DNA of 64,000 bases from Cherax quadricarinatus. Lineage: Eukaryota > Arthropoda > Malacostraca > Decapoda > Parastacidae. The notes under the pieces were generated by a model. The model made no database searches, was not told where the DNA came from, and saw only the letters and a list, made by a program, of their open reading frames with translations. The DNA is taken from positions 6,244,200-6,308,199 of the forward strand of contig NC_091372.1 of the NCBI RefSeq assembly GCF_038502225.1, given 5' to 3'. The position numbers and the translations under genes are program-made. This document shows, in pieces, positions 43,840 to 54,124 of the stretch (the stretch's first letter is position 1; every line of letters begins with the position of its first letter).

Positions 43840-45081
43840 GATAAAATGATCCTGCTGAAGTCTGCTAATGAAGTGCAATTCATAGTTCATGGCACCTATT
43901 ATGCATCATGGAACAAAATCCTCCAACAGGGACTTGGAAAGGCATCAGGGCGTAACCTCATTCCTTGCTATTCCTCTATTCCACGAGATATGACAGGATC
44001 AAGAGCATATCAACTGTATATTTTTCTGGATGTGAGAAAAGCAATGTCAGATGGCATGAAGTTTTTTAGGGTTGGAGAAAGACATATACTGTGTACAGGA
44101 GACAAAAATGGGTTAATCAGCCCCATGTATTTCAGCAAAGTTGTGGACAGCGAGAGTAACACAGTGATTTATCCTTCTCGGCCTGCTACAGGCACCGAAG
44201 CTCTTCCTGGTAAGTCTCTGGGTAGCCAGTGGCAGAAAGGACATGGTCAGGCACCACCTGGACATGGGCGAGGCAGAGCCATGTCCTCTAAGGAACCTCA
44301 AGGAATGCAGCTGTATCAGAATATCTGGTCACAAGTACAGCGTCTAGATGCAGAGAATGTTGACTTGCGACCAATGCAGAGTCAGATGCTTTCACAGTTG
44401 CTCAATATATCTGGTGAGACTAAATGTGCTTCCACACATCAAACAAAGGGAGCAAGTTTACCACCTCATTCCACATCAAGTCAGGAATCCACCCCCAGCA
44501 GAGTGGAAGTATCAGTGCAAGATATCTTCAAGGGTGCTGTGGGCATAAGCCAGTTGCACATAAGCCATAATCCCCAGTCTAAACCAATCGGTGAACAATG
44601 TGAGGTTAATGTTATATCTGCATTAAATGCTGATCCACATGTATATCCTTTAACACAACACAGTGCAAGGAACCAGAAACCAGGTTCACCTTCAAAATCT
44701 GCCTTTGTACCAACACAAGTGATTCGAAATCAAACCCCACGAAAACCTAGATTCGGCGATCTTGATAATCATAATGGAAAACAAGACTTGAGTACAAATT
44801 TAAGTTATTCTCAGCAGCAGGAGCAACTTCTTGATGAGAATCACTGTCAGCAACAGTATCAGCACCAAATTTATCAGCAACACAATTCATCTCAACAAAC
44901 TTACCAAGAGTACAGTTCACCTAATAACCCACAGTATCAGCAGCACAATTCAACTCAACATCCACAGTATCAGCAGCAATCTCAGCAGAATAATAAATTG
45001 GAAGGAACAACAAAAAAACCAAAGCGTCAAGCTCGTAACAGATTGGCAGTTAAATTTGATCAGCCACTGGGAAAGAATTAG
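43840..45081 (+). CDS. XRN1: terminal exon: Tpt1/TRPT1-like ADP-ribosyltransferase lobe plus Q/N-rich tail (putative XRN1 C-terminus)
   Basis: The acceptor TTTACTTTGCTTTCAG gives a phase-0 exon with 413 codons before the TAG stop. This matches the phase-0 donor at 23338. Residues 8-100 resemble the C-terminal NAD-binding lobe of RNA 2'-phosphotransferase: HGT (17-19), W..IL..GL.....GR, GSR (53-55), LYIFLDVRKAMSDGMKFF, HILCTGDKNGL and PMYF (95-98). The usual HIH or HVH after GR is replaced by LIP, and the N-terminal RNA-binding lobe (LRH and RAxQGHS motifs) is not visible. A disordered tail follows with NIWSQVQ (near 161) and AFVPTQV (near 288), which resemble short motifs I recall from metazoan XRN1 tails. 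Next come a Gln/Asn-rich tract (about 320-386) and a basic end, KKPKRQARNRLAV. That this belongs to the XRN1 transcript is inference from strand, order, phase and tail motifs. Confidence 0.75.
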   Translation, partial: DKMILLKSANEVQFIVHGTYYASWNKILQQGLGKASGRNLIPCYSSIPRDMTGSRAYQLYIFLDVRKAMSDGMKFFRVGERHILCTGDKNGLISPMYFSKVVDSESNTVIYPSRPATGTEALPGKSLGSQWQKGHGQAPPGHGRGRAMSSKEPQGMQLYQNIWSQVQRLDAENVDLRPMQSQMLSQLLNISGETKCASTHQTKGASLPPHSTSSQESTPSRVEVSVQDIFKGAVGISQLHISHNPQSKPIGEQCEVNVISALNADPHVYPLTQHSARNQKPGSPSKSAFVPTQVIRNQTPRKPRFGDLDNHNGKQDLSTNLSYSQQQEQLLDENHCQQQYQHQIYQQHNSSQQTYQEYSSPNNPQYQQHNSTQHPQYQQQSQQNNKLEGTTKKPKRQARNRLAVKFDQPLGKN

Positions 45082-45182
45082 TAATGCATCAGCCTGTAAT
45101 TGTTCACCAAATACATGACTCCTAATGCCTCGGTTTGCAACCTATAACTGACTCACGAAATCGTAACGACATGATTGCAAAC

Positions 45183-45253
45183 AAACCATACAATGGGTGG
45201 GGATAGAACCTGCAATTGAACAGCGGGTTCTATCCCCGCCCATGGTATGGTTT
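45183..45253. repeat. 31-bp-arm inverted repeat (hairpin)
   Basis: The left arm AAACCATACAATGGGTGGGG...GAACCTGC and the right arm GCGGGTTCTATCCCCGCC...GGTATGGTTT pair with few mismatches around a 9-nt loop. GGTTCTATCCC resembles a degenerate tRNA B box, so it may derive from a folded SINE. Confidence 0.8.
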
Positions 45254-45496
45254 AACCTGTAACTGTTTTCACAGAGAAATGCATGAACTATTGCTATATA
45301 CTGTAACAGGTGGTGAATAGTGTGTGCTTGTCTGTGAACATAGCTCTCTTGTGTTTGAAACTTTTGGTGTCTTGGACGTTATTTTCATCTGACAACTGAA
45401 TACTGATGTACATGCTAAGAGTTCATTTTATTTTTTGAACAATTTTTTTATTTTGTTTTCTGTTATATATGATATGCTTTGCAAAGTTTTATTATG

Positions 45497-45780
45497 TTAA
45501 ATTAGATACATGTGCAACTCTTGGGTATCTTTATTGAGGAAACGTTTCACCACACAGTGGCTTCATCAGTCCATACATAGGAGAAACTTGAAGATGTGGT
45601 CATTCCATCAAGATTGATGGACTGACCACATCGACTCAAGGTTGAGGGACTGATTACCTCATTCTCCTCCTATTCTTCAAGTTTCTCCTATGTATGGACT
45701 GATGAAGCCACTGTGTGGCGAAACGTTTCTTCAATAAAGATACCCAAGAGTTGCACATGTATCTAATTTAACAACATGTC
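45497..45780. repeat. foldback element, Penelope-LTR-like, with hammerhead-like core
   Basis: Long inverted arms: ACATGTGCAACTCTTGGGTA at the left is mirrored by TACCCAAGAGTTGCACATGT at the right, and inner arms CATCAGTCCATACATAGGAG and CTCCTATGTATGGACTGATG pair perfectly. In the right arm CTGATGA is followed by GCCAC-TGT-GTGGC and GAAA (45699-45722), the order of a hammerhead ribozyme core. Penelope-like retroelements are known to carry hammerhead motifs in their terminal repeats. Assignment to that group is inference. Confidence 0.6.
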
Positions 45781-46820
45781 GGTTCTTTGAACCATTCATC
45801 TACAAAGTTTTATTGTGGTTAACCTCAAAATTTGTATCCCTCGAATTGGCTGTAATTAAAAATTTTAAAAGGTTTGTATTTAGGAATAGATTTCTATCTT
45901 GGAAAAATAATTGAATGTGAGTGTTTGTGTTGGACTGTACACCAGGGTCTTTAGCTGAAGATGGAAAAACAAATGATGACTGAATAGAAAGATGAACTGA
46001 ATTTGAGTAATTCAGTGTACCATTTCATCCTGATGGATATGTTGATTAATTGGTAAATTAATTAGCATTGTTATACTGAAAACTAAATTTTGCAGGCGTC
46101 TAAGTCAAATGGTTTTTCTTTCTACAGAAATATATAATGATACATTTTGAAGGCAAAGAAAAGTTATTTTAATGATCCTGATTCTGAAGAATCTTCAGTG
46201 CTGAGTTATTGTTAATAAGTTTTTGTGCAAGATAGATATAATATTTTTTATATTTTTTTTAATAATATCTTGAAAAAATTACTGGAGCTAAACTGCTGTA
46301 AATTTTTTTTTTTTTTTTTTTTTTTTTATTAAGACAATATGCTGTACTATTTGTTATCTTAAGTTAGGACACCTTCTATTAAATAGAATAATAGGAAACT
46401 CCACAATGAGACTAAAGCATTAATAAAAAGAAATCGTGAAGTTATGTTTTATATCTAGAATGTTAATCCAGTTAATATATAGATCTTGTCCCCAAAATTA
46501 CTTTGAGTAAGCAGTTGTGTGTATATTTTTGTGCGGTGATATTTGCATCTAGAGATGTTACTGCAACCGGTTGTGTTGGGGACATTTGCATTTATTACAA
46601 AAAATATGCCTGAATAATTTTTTTTTCAACATACTGGCCATATCCCACCGAGGCAGAGTGCATAAGTTATAAACGCTTAAATAAATGTTCGTCAAATGTT
46701 AATTTTATTTGCAGTAATAACAAAGATGTGTTGATAGTATGATAAGTTGTGCTTGTGCCTCAGTGACAACTGCAATTTTGTTACAAGGGATGATGCATCA
46801 TTTGTATAATTAGTGCCAAC

Positions 46821-46822
<2 letters not shown>

Positions 46823-46911
<89 letters not shown>

Positions 46912-46984
46912 CTAAAGGCAGCATTTTTTTCTCATAAAATTTAACCTTTACAATATATATATATAAAAATGCTGCCTTTAGATT
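46823..46984. repeat. (AT)n microsatellite with adjacent perfect 20-bp inverted repeat
   Basis: An AT tract of about 87 bp runs to 46909. AATCTAAAGGCAGCATTTTT (46909-46928) and its exact complement AAAAATGCTGCCTTTAGATT (46965-46984) flank a 36-nt spacer that ends in another short AT run. Confidence 0.92.
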
Positions 46985-47442
46985 TTTCAGTAATCTTATG
47001 TCTGAACTGTACACTGTTCAGACTAGTTACATCTGGCCTAATATTTCCAAAAAAAAAGGTGTGACTAACTCTTGCTTACTTTTTCAGATTATAGCATTGA
47101 CAATTCTGGGTAACTCATTGTGTAGGCATACTAGGGGCCATACCAGTAACTGGTATGGTTATGGGCTTGCAGTTGCAAGGTAACTAATACCAGTAATCCT
47201 TACATAATTTGCAATTTTTGCAATATGGTGAGATTCTGTTTCTAATTGATTCATTTGCTGATGGACTAACATACTAGTGTGCATATGTACTTAACCATGA
47301 AATATTCAGCTCTGGTGCTGAAAATGATTGTGTTAAGTGAAGGTGCTCACATTATATGCCGTATTTTACAGCATCAAAGACGCTATTTCTTTACCCAAAT
47401 AAGTCTTGAAAAGTTACCCAGCATCTTGGAGGCTGAAGGTTA

Positions 47443-49115
47443 CATAAGAACATAAGAATAAACACTGCAACAGGCCTACTGGCCCATGCTAGGCAGGTCC
47501 AAGTCACATGTACATTGCTCAGAGGCCTCAACCTAAGCCTAGAGAAGGTTTTTGATACTAAACAGTAATCTAAGCTCCTGTATATGACCCAGTAATGAAT
47601 TGTGTAAACTAGCAGAATAATCACTAAATCCCATCCCTGGCAACACCTCCCTCCCCCCCCTCTCTCTTCATAGATCTAAACTTACTCCCTGTTCAGAACA
47701 TCCACACTTACTACTGTGCAATCTACATCTACAGGACCTTAAATTCCAATATTAACCTTGACCTAAAATGCTTTCTTGATAGTTGTGACAGGACCCACAG
47801 GCATAACACCAGACACAAACATCTCTATGAATTTCCCCGTGTCCGACTAAACCTTTACAAAAATTCAATGTGTGTCAAAGGGCCTAAAATCTGGAACACC
47901 CTACCTGAAAACTCTAGAACTGCAGACACATTCATCACTTTCAAAACTACAGTTAGAAAACATCTTATCTCCCTGATCCACCCCGACAACTAACTACTTG
48001 TAAACCACCTGGTATTTCACACTTACACTCACCCATTGACTATAACACAGAAATACGAATCTTAATCTTAAAATAATGAATCCTAACTAGTCATAAGTTT
48101 TCCTATGATACTCCAATATAGACACTATGTATTGTGCCAAAACAAAAGCATTCACATTGCTAAACTCACAAACAATAATGTAGTCACTTAGCCTTAATAC
48201 CATAATCTGTAATAATTTAAAGTTAAGAACTAATCTAAGTCTGCCCGAAATGCCTAGCCATGCTAGGTGTCCTAGTGGCCCCCTCTGTAATTAGTATTTT
48301 AAAACATGTAAACCACACAATACAGTGGACCCCTGGTTTGCGATATTAATCCATTCCCGAGAGCTCATCGTAAACCAAAATTATCGGAAAGCGAATCAAT
48401 TTTCCCCATAAGAAATAATGGAAATCAAATTAATCCATGCAAGACACCCAAAAGTATGAAAAAAAAACTTTTACCACATGAAATATTAAGTTTAATACAA
48501 TAGAATAATTACAATAACAATAGAATAATTGACACTTACCTTTAATGAAGATCTGGTGATGATTGATGGGATGGGAGGAGGGAAGAGTGTTGAACGTATT
48601 GTTTAGAAGGGGAATCCCCCTCTATACAACACAACTATACTATACAACTTGGCCAGCTCCGACACACTCACTCCACTTTCGTACTTCGCAATTATCTTTT
48701 TCTTCATTTCAGTGGTCATTAGCACCCTTGGTCTCGAAGGGTTAGCACTAGAAGCTTTCTTTGGGGGCCATGGTGACTTATTTTGCAAAAACAAGCACCA
48801 AAAACGGTGATAATGTGGATAATATGGAATGTACTTAATGTATCCTTAGATGCATGCACACTGGCTGGCTTGTAAACACTGGCACTCACACACGGGGCAG
48901 TTCAGGCCACACATGGACACGTCTTGTATGAATCGCATCGCATACCGGGTTTTGTAACGGGAACCAAGGCAAATTTTTTGCGATATAATGCATCGGATAC
49001 TGGATTTATTGGATACCGATAGCATAGCGAACTGGGGGTCCACTGTATTCAGAATCTGTAAACCCTGCATTGTAATCCTTATAGAGAATAAACTTGATTG
49101 ATTGATTTTGTATAA
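47443..49115 (+). mobile_element. CR1/L2-like LINE 3' fragment, interrupted by a Tigger derivative
   Basis: It starts with CATAAGAACATAAGAATAAA and GGCCTACTGGCCCATGCTAG, a repeat block I associate with decapods. Coding remnants follow at about 47790-47993: RLNLYKNSMCVKGPKIWNTL then ENSRTADTFITFKTTVRKHL and a stop. The GPKIWN.LP...F...L..HL pattern is the usual C-terminus of CR1/L2/Jockey-type reverse transcriptases. The 3'UTR is split by the Tigger derivative at 48323-49045 and ends in GATTGATTGATT near 49110. Confidence 0.68.
48323..49045 (-). mobile_element. Tigger internal-deletion derivative, 723 bp
   Basis: Inverted ends CAGTGGACCCCTGGTTTGCG and CGAACTGGGGGTCCACTG, flanked by TA. Inside, the first 44 or so codons of the transposase (KKASSANPSRPRVLMTTEMK, YESGVSVSELAKLY, 48794-48650 minus) are joined directly to the 3' end of the gene (GAAGGGGAATCCCC at 48607). 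The rest is deleted. Non-autonomous. Confidence 0.88.
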
Positions 49116-49489
49116 AATAGTGAATAAATAACAAAATTGTAAAAATTTGTTGGCACTTAGCAGTGGTAGGCTAAGATATACCAGGCAGTGGAGTCAGATG
49201 AACTAATATGATGTTGACTCACCTCAAATGATCCTGATATTAAGGGATCATTATCAGATATAAAAAGTAAAAGTAAAATTGCAGTATATGGTAGTTACCA
49301 CAAAAGCCGCCATTTGCAAACTGTAGGTTTAGTTTAGTCATGTTTCAGTACAAACATATTCTGATTAAATAGTAAAATCAATGAACTTATAAACATGAAA
49401 TATTTTTAAAACACATGAAAAAACCATCACAAATCAATATGTAGTCCTAGCCATAGCCACATCCACTTACACGCATCAAGACAGTGAGT

Positions 49490-50708
49490 AGAAAGAGAAC
49501 ATGGCCAGTCAGGTCCAGTTTATATATTGTACGTGAGTGATAGTGTCCCACAAATCTTCAACTGCAGTGTATTTTCACATGGTTTTTATGGTTGTAGTCT
49601 TGATTTCTTGGTGTCACTTGAGAGAATGAAAGATATACGTATTACAGAAATAGAGATGATTTTGATTGCTTTTAGGACTGAAAATAGCTTGAAATTGAGC
49701 TCAAAATAGCAGACGTTCGATTTTTGCCACTGTTCAAAAGTAAACAGCACTCATCAACTGGTGGGTGTAATGTGTGTTCACAAATGTACTAATACAGTAT
49801 TATTTGTACAATTATTGCGTAACGGTAAATTTTCTATTTTTTTGGTGTGAATTCAAATTCTTTGCATGAATAAAAAATCAAAAAGAAATTCATATATGAA
49901 GCCTGGGAATGTAACTGATGAACAGAGGAAATGTTATTTAAGTGCCATGAATGTCTGCATTGTTTATTCTGGACCCTGTTTTGCAATTGGAATATTTTGA
50001 AAATTGTGTAAAATTGGCTAAATTACCAATATCTGATGACTTTATTAGGTAGTTGAAATACAGCCTCTCCTCACTTAGTGACGTGCTCATTTACTGACGC
50101 CTCGGACTTACGACAGACTCTGACCAGTATTTATAACCAAATATTGTATATTAGATCTGGTTTCCTCTATTCTGTTTATTTCAATATTCAGTACACTACT
50201 GTATTAACATTTAAAAATATGCTAGAAATGTTATAAATGGTGCAAACTTGACATTAAAACAATAACAAAGATGATTGACACAGACATACTACCATTTACT
50301 AGTATGCTTCTCACTTAGCAACGAATTCCTTTAACAACGTGGTCATAGGAACGGAACTCCATGAGGAGAGGCTGTAGTTGATTGGGTGGTTTCTTGTGCT
50401 AAGTCAATAAAGTGGAAGGCAAGCTAGTGAAGTAGCGAAGAATTTGGTCGACTGAACAGTGTAATTGGTATAAAATAGGACGCAAAGTGGGCAGAATCAC
50501 CGATGCATGAATATTACTGACAGAGTAAAATTCGTGATTGCATAGTTTTGCCAATTTTTCACCCAATTTTGTACTTTTTTGCTTTATTACCTTCAGAAAA
50601 AGAATTCTGTTCCATTTCAGAGAATTTTTTTTTTTTTTTTTTTTGGGGGGGGGGGGGGAATTTTTGGACCCTGTTGACATGTTTCAGAGTGGGGGTCTGT
50701 ACCTTGAA
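49490..50708. mobile_element. piggyBac-like MITE, second copy, split by a mariner-like MITE
   Basis: The interior matches 33745-34725 (AGAAATAGAGATGATTTTGA, TGTTTATTCTGGACCCTGTT). The right end CCTTGAAAGGG meets TTAA near 50711. The left TTAA end is missing or diverged. A 314-bp element occupies 50061-50374, and a run of T and G lies near 50626-50660. Confidence 0.72.
50061..50374. mobile_element. mariner-like MITE, 314 bp, TA target
   Basis: CAGCCTCTCCTCACTTAGTG at the left; CATGAGGAGAGGCTG at the right. It is flanked by TA (50059-50060 and 50375-50376), and the host MITE sequence GTAGTTGA is partly repeated on both sides. No ORF. Confidence 0.85.
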
Positions 50709-50871
50709 AGGGTTAAGCTGAGATTTAGGATTTAGCAGATACTGGCATGTGTTTTAGTGATGTTTCATGTAAATGTTGTGCATTTTAGCTGATGCAACTG
50801 ACTGTCAAACCTGCCAGTCAGCTGCATCAGTGATAAGTAATCATAGAATAAACCATCAACATCTGTTTTAA

Positions 50872-51935
50872 CACTTTGTTTCGGTCGTATATGTACGGCT
50901 TACGCACCACTGTTTCTGACATATTTATATGCGTAAATTCTAGCAGCTTCAAATCAAGCAGGAGAAAGCTGGTAGGCCCACATGTGAGAGAATGGGTCTG
51001 TGTGGTCAGTGTGCACCACATAAAAAAAAATCCTACAGCACGCAGTGTGTAATGAGAAAAAAAAAGACCATTTTTTTGGATTAAGATGCCAACTTGGAGG
51101 TGTATTTTCGTATAATATTTATCGTTGTATTCTCGTTTTCATGGTCTCCGGTGATAAAATGGAAAACATATTACAGAAATAGAGATGATTTTGATTACTT
51201 TCACGATGAAAATGACCTTGAAATTGAGCTCAAAGTAGCATGAATGTTCGATTTTTACCAGTGTTCAGGAGTAAGCAAATCACACCACACGTCCAATACA
51301 CGTCAACTGGGGAATCTAATATTCTTTCACTAGTGCACTGATATTATTTATTCCATTTTTACAATAATACAGTAGTCTGCATAACAGTAAATTTTGTATT
51401 TTTTTGTATGAATAAAAAATCAAAATAGAAAGCAATAGTAATACAAGAGGGGCCTAGAGATGTGACTAATGAACAGAGGATATGTTATTTTAGTGCCAAG
51501 AGTGTCTACATTGTTTATTCTGGACTCTATTTTGAAATTGGCATCTTTTTTAATTTGCGTGAAATTGGCCAAATTGCCAATTTCTGACCACTTTATTGGG
51601 TAGTTCAAATCGGTAAATGGGAAGTTTCTTGTACTCAACTGATAGAAAAAATGGAGTTCTAAAGAAATAGCTACTAGTTTCGTCAACTGGAACAACGGAA
51701 TTGGCCAAAAACAGGGCTCAAAGTCAGCAAAATCGCCAATGCGTTTATGTCACCCAGACCTCTAACTTCGCGGGAGCGTAATTCCGTGAGTTTTATACCA
51801 AATTTCGTACTTTTGGTGTCATTGCCATCGGGAAAAGATTCTCTATCCTTTCATAAGAATTTTTTTTTTTTTTTCCCAAAAAATTTATCGATATAGAATG
51901 AAAGTTTCAGAAGGGGGGCTGCGAAAGTCAAAGGG
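50872..51935. mobile_element. piggyBac-like MITE, third copy, diverged ends
   Basis: TTAA at 50868-50871 and 51936-51939 flank termini CACTTTGTTTCGGTCG and GAAAGTCAAAGGG. The interior aligns with the copy at 33649-34725 (GAGAGAATGGGTCTGTGTGG, AATAGAGATGATTTTGATTA). No transposase ORF. Confidence 0.78.
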
Positions 51936-52332
51936 TTAATATAGTATAATGCCTCAGGCTTAACCTAACTTTATTAACGTTATTATCACGGATACCTTTT
52001 TTTTTTTCCAAATTTAGACAGATTTGGGGAGTGTACTTGCACCAGAGTGTCTTGTTCACTGTAAAATACGGTATATATCAGCAATTTGGAATAGACTACT
52101 GGAAAACAAACAAGCAGTTGTGATGCATTGAAGAACTAATGTATGCCTAATTATCTGCCATAGGTACAACTGAGTCACTGATGCTGGAACTGATAATGCA
52201 TCTCTATTGCAACATACAAAAGGATTCATTTGCTTCACTTGCTTCAAGCTAGGAAAATTAGTGTTCTTATGTTTTTCCATTAAATTATAAGTTATAGATT
52301 AACAGATTTTAAGCTTGAATTCAGTTTCATAT

Positions 52333-52550
52333 ACAGTGGATCCTCGAATTTCATCATCCCTTTTCTGTATGTAAAACTATAGTTATTCTCTATAAAATGT
52401 ATTTTTTGTTAATATTTCCCATAAGAAATAATGTGAATCCAATTAATCCATTCCAGACACCCAAAAATATATAAAAAAAAAATACATTTTATAGATAATA
52501 ACTATAGTTTTACATAAAGAAAAGGGATGATGAAATTCAAGGGTCCACTG
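52333..52550. mobile_element. Tigger-like MITE, 218 bp, nearly palindromic
   Basis: CAGTGGATCCTCGAATTTCA and TGAAATTCAAGGGTCCACTG are the termini, with TA on both sides. The interior also pairs (CATCATCCCTTTTC with GAAAAGGGATGATG; CTATAGTTATTCTC with the reverse). The whole element can fold on itself. Confidence 0.87.
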
Positions 52551-52687
52551 TAATTAAATGTAATATAAATATATTTGTAATATTTCTTGTTTTGTTATTT
52601 TTGTATCTGCCCACATGAACCATTGCATATAGTAAGGCAAACACAACATCTGAACTTTGGTAAAACATTCATTAAAATAAAATAATA

Positions 52688-53480
52688 GGAATGTTGTGCA
52701 AATGATAAAAAGATGATTGTGGATGTTATGAATGAGAAGAAGCTGGATATCCTGGCTTTAAGTGAAACAAATCTGAAGGGGGTGGGAGAGTTTCAGTGGA
52801 GAGGAATAAATGGGATTAGGTCAGGGGTTTCAAATAGAGTTAGAGCTAAAGAAGGAGTAGCAATAATGTTGAAGGATAAGTTATGGCAGGAAAAGAGGGA
52901 CTATAAATATATTAATTCAAGGATTATGTGGAGTAAAATAAAGACTGGATGTGAATAGTGGGTTATAGTAAGCGTATATGCACCTGGAGAAGAGAGAAGT
53001 GTAGAGGAGAGAGAGATTTTGGGAAATGTTGAGTGAATGCGTGGGGAGTTTTGAACCAAGTGTGAGAGTAATGGTGGTTGGGGATTTCAATGCTAAAGTG
53101 GGCAAAAATGTTGTGGAGGGAGTAGTAGGTAAATTTGGGGTGCCAGGGGTAAATGAAAATGGGGAGCCTTTAATTGAGGTAGGGAAGAACTTGTTTGATA
53201 CTCAAACGGATCTGCACTCGAACAGCCTTCGAGTGCTGTATGTATATTATTTATTTATTGAAAAGACTTGGGGAACCCTATTAGCCAGACTTGAGTTTTA
53301 TAGTGGGAATTAAAGTACCTACACTCTGAAGGATGGGTGGGGATATTTGTAGTTTGGAGGGGTATCTGAACTATGTTATTGGCATGCCTCTGGCAAGACA
53401 GTGATTGAGTGAATTATGGTGGCAGTGTTTCTTTTTCAGTTCACTCTGCCTTGGTGGGAGACAGTCAGTGTGTTGAAAAT
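52688..53480 (+). mobile_element. RTE-like LINE copy H, internally deleted
   Basis: The endonuclease start (VDVMNEKKLDILALSETNLKG, GVAIMLKDKLWQEKRDYKYI, VVGDFNAKVGKNVVEGVVGK) belongs to the older subfamily of copy A. It breaks off at 53177 and is followed by a short MITE-like piece (CTGCACTCGAACAGCC). From about 53255 there is only the 3' tail, ending CTGCCTTGGTGGGAGACAGT. RT is absent. Confidence 0.75.
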
Positions 53481-53504
53481 GATGCATATATTTATTTATA
53501 TATT

Positions 53505-53665
53505 TCCATTCATGTCGTAAGAGGCAACTAAAATGCCAGGAGCAAGGGGCTAGTAACCACTTCTCCTGTATACATTACAAAATTTAAAAAGAGAAACTTT
53601 CGTTTTTCTTTTTGGGCCTCCCTGCCTTGGAGGGATATGGCTGATTTGTTGAAAGATTTATTTAT
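53505..53665 (+). mobile_element. bipartite LINE derivative, partial copy
   Basis: GGCAACTAAAATGCCAGGAG, GGGCTAGTAACCAC and TTTTTGGGCCTCCCTGCC match the second half of the element at 23527-23997. Confidence 0.65.
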
Positions 53666-53689
53666 GTATTTGAATATTTATGTGTAGGG

Positions 53690-54120
53690 TTAAGGTGGTT
53701 TGAGCATGTAGAAAGGATGGTAAGGAATGGATGTCAAAAAAAGGTTGTATAATTATGGCGTGGAAGGTAGGAGGGGAAGGGATCATCCCAGGAACAGTTG
53801 GAGGGAGGTAAAAGAGGCTGAGCTTTAGGGGTTTGAGTATCCAGCAGGCTTGTGCAAGTATGTTAAGCAGGAATGAATGGAGACTAGTAGTTTATAATGT
53901 ATGTGTTGTTGTAGTGTGAGCAAAGTTACATTTATGAAGGGATTCATCAAAACTGGTTAGCTGGACTTGAATCCCAGGGGCAGGAGGGCAGTGCCTGCCC
54001 TCTGCAGGAGGGGTGGAGATGTTGCAGCCAGAGGGTGAGCTGAGGGTGATAGTGAATAAATGATGGTGACTATTTTCTCTGGGTCATCCTACCTTGATGG
54101 GAGATGGCTATTGGGTTAAA
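53690..54120 (+). mobile_element. old RTE-like LINE 3' end
   Basis: Remnants of the C-terminal coding region (GGTTTGAGCATGTAGAAAGG, encoding WFEHVERM) and the 3'UTR (GAGCAAAGTTACATTTATGA, CAGTGCCTGCCCTCTGCAGG) end in CTACCTTGATGGGAGATGGC. Strongly diverged. Confidence 0.72.
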
Positions 54121-54124
54121 AAAT

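Larger units (their letters stand above)
45082..46450 (+). other. 3' flank / probable 3'UTR of the terminal exon
   Basis: Follows the TAG stop. It holds two large hairpins (45183-45253 and 45497-45780) and an AATAAA at 46422-46427 that could serve for polyadenylation. Another AATAAA lies inside the foldback near 45731. The true transcript end cannot be fixed from sequence alone. Confidence 0.45.

Noticed and set aside
46781..47014. Tyr/Ile repeat open frame
   Set aside because: Consequence of the (AT)n microsatellite.
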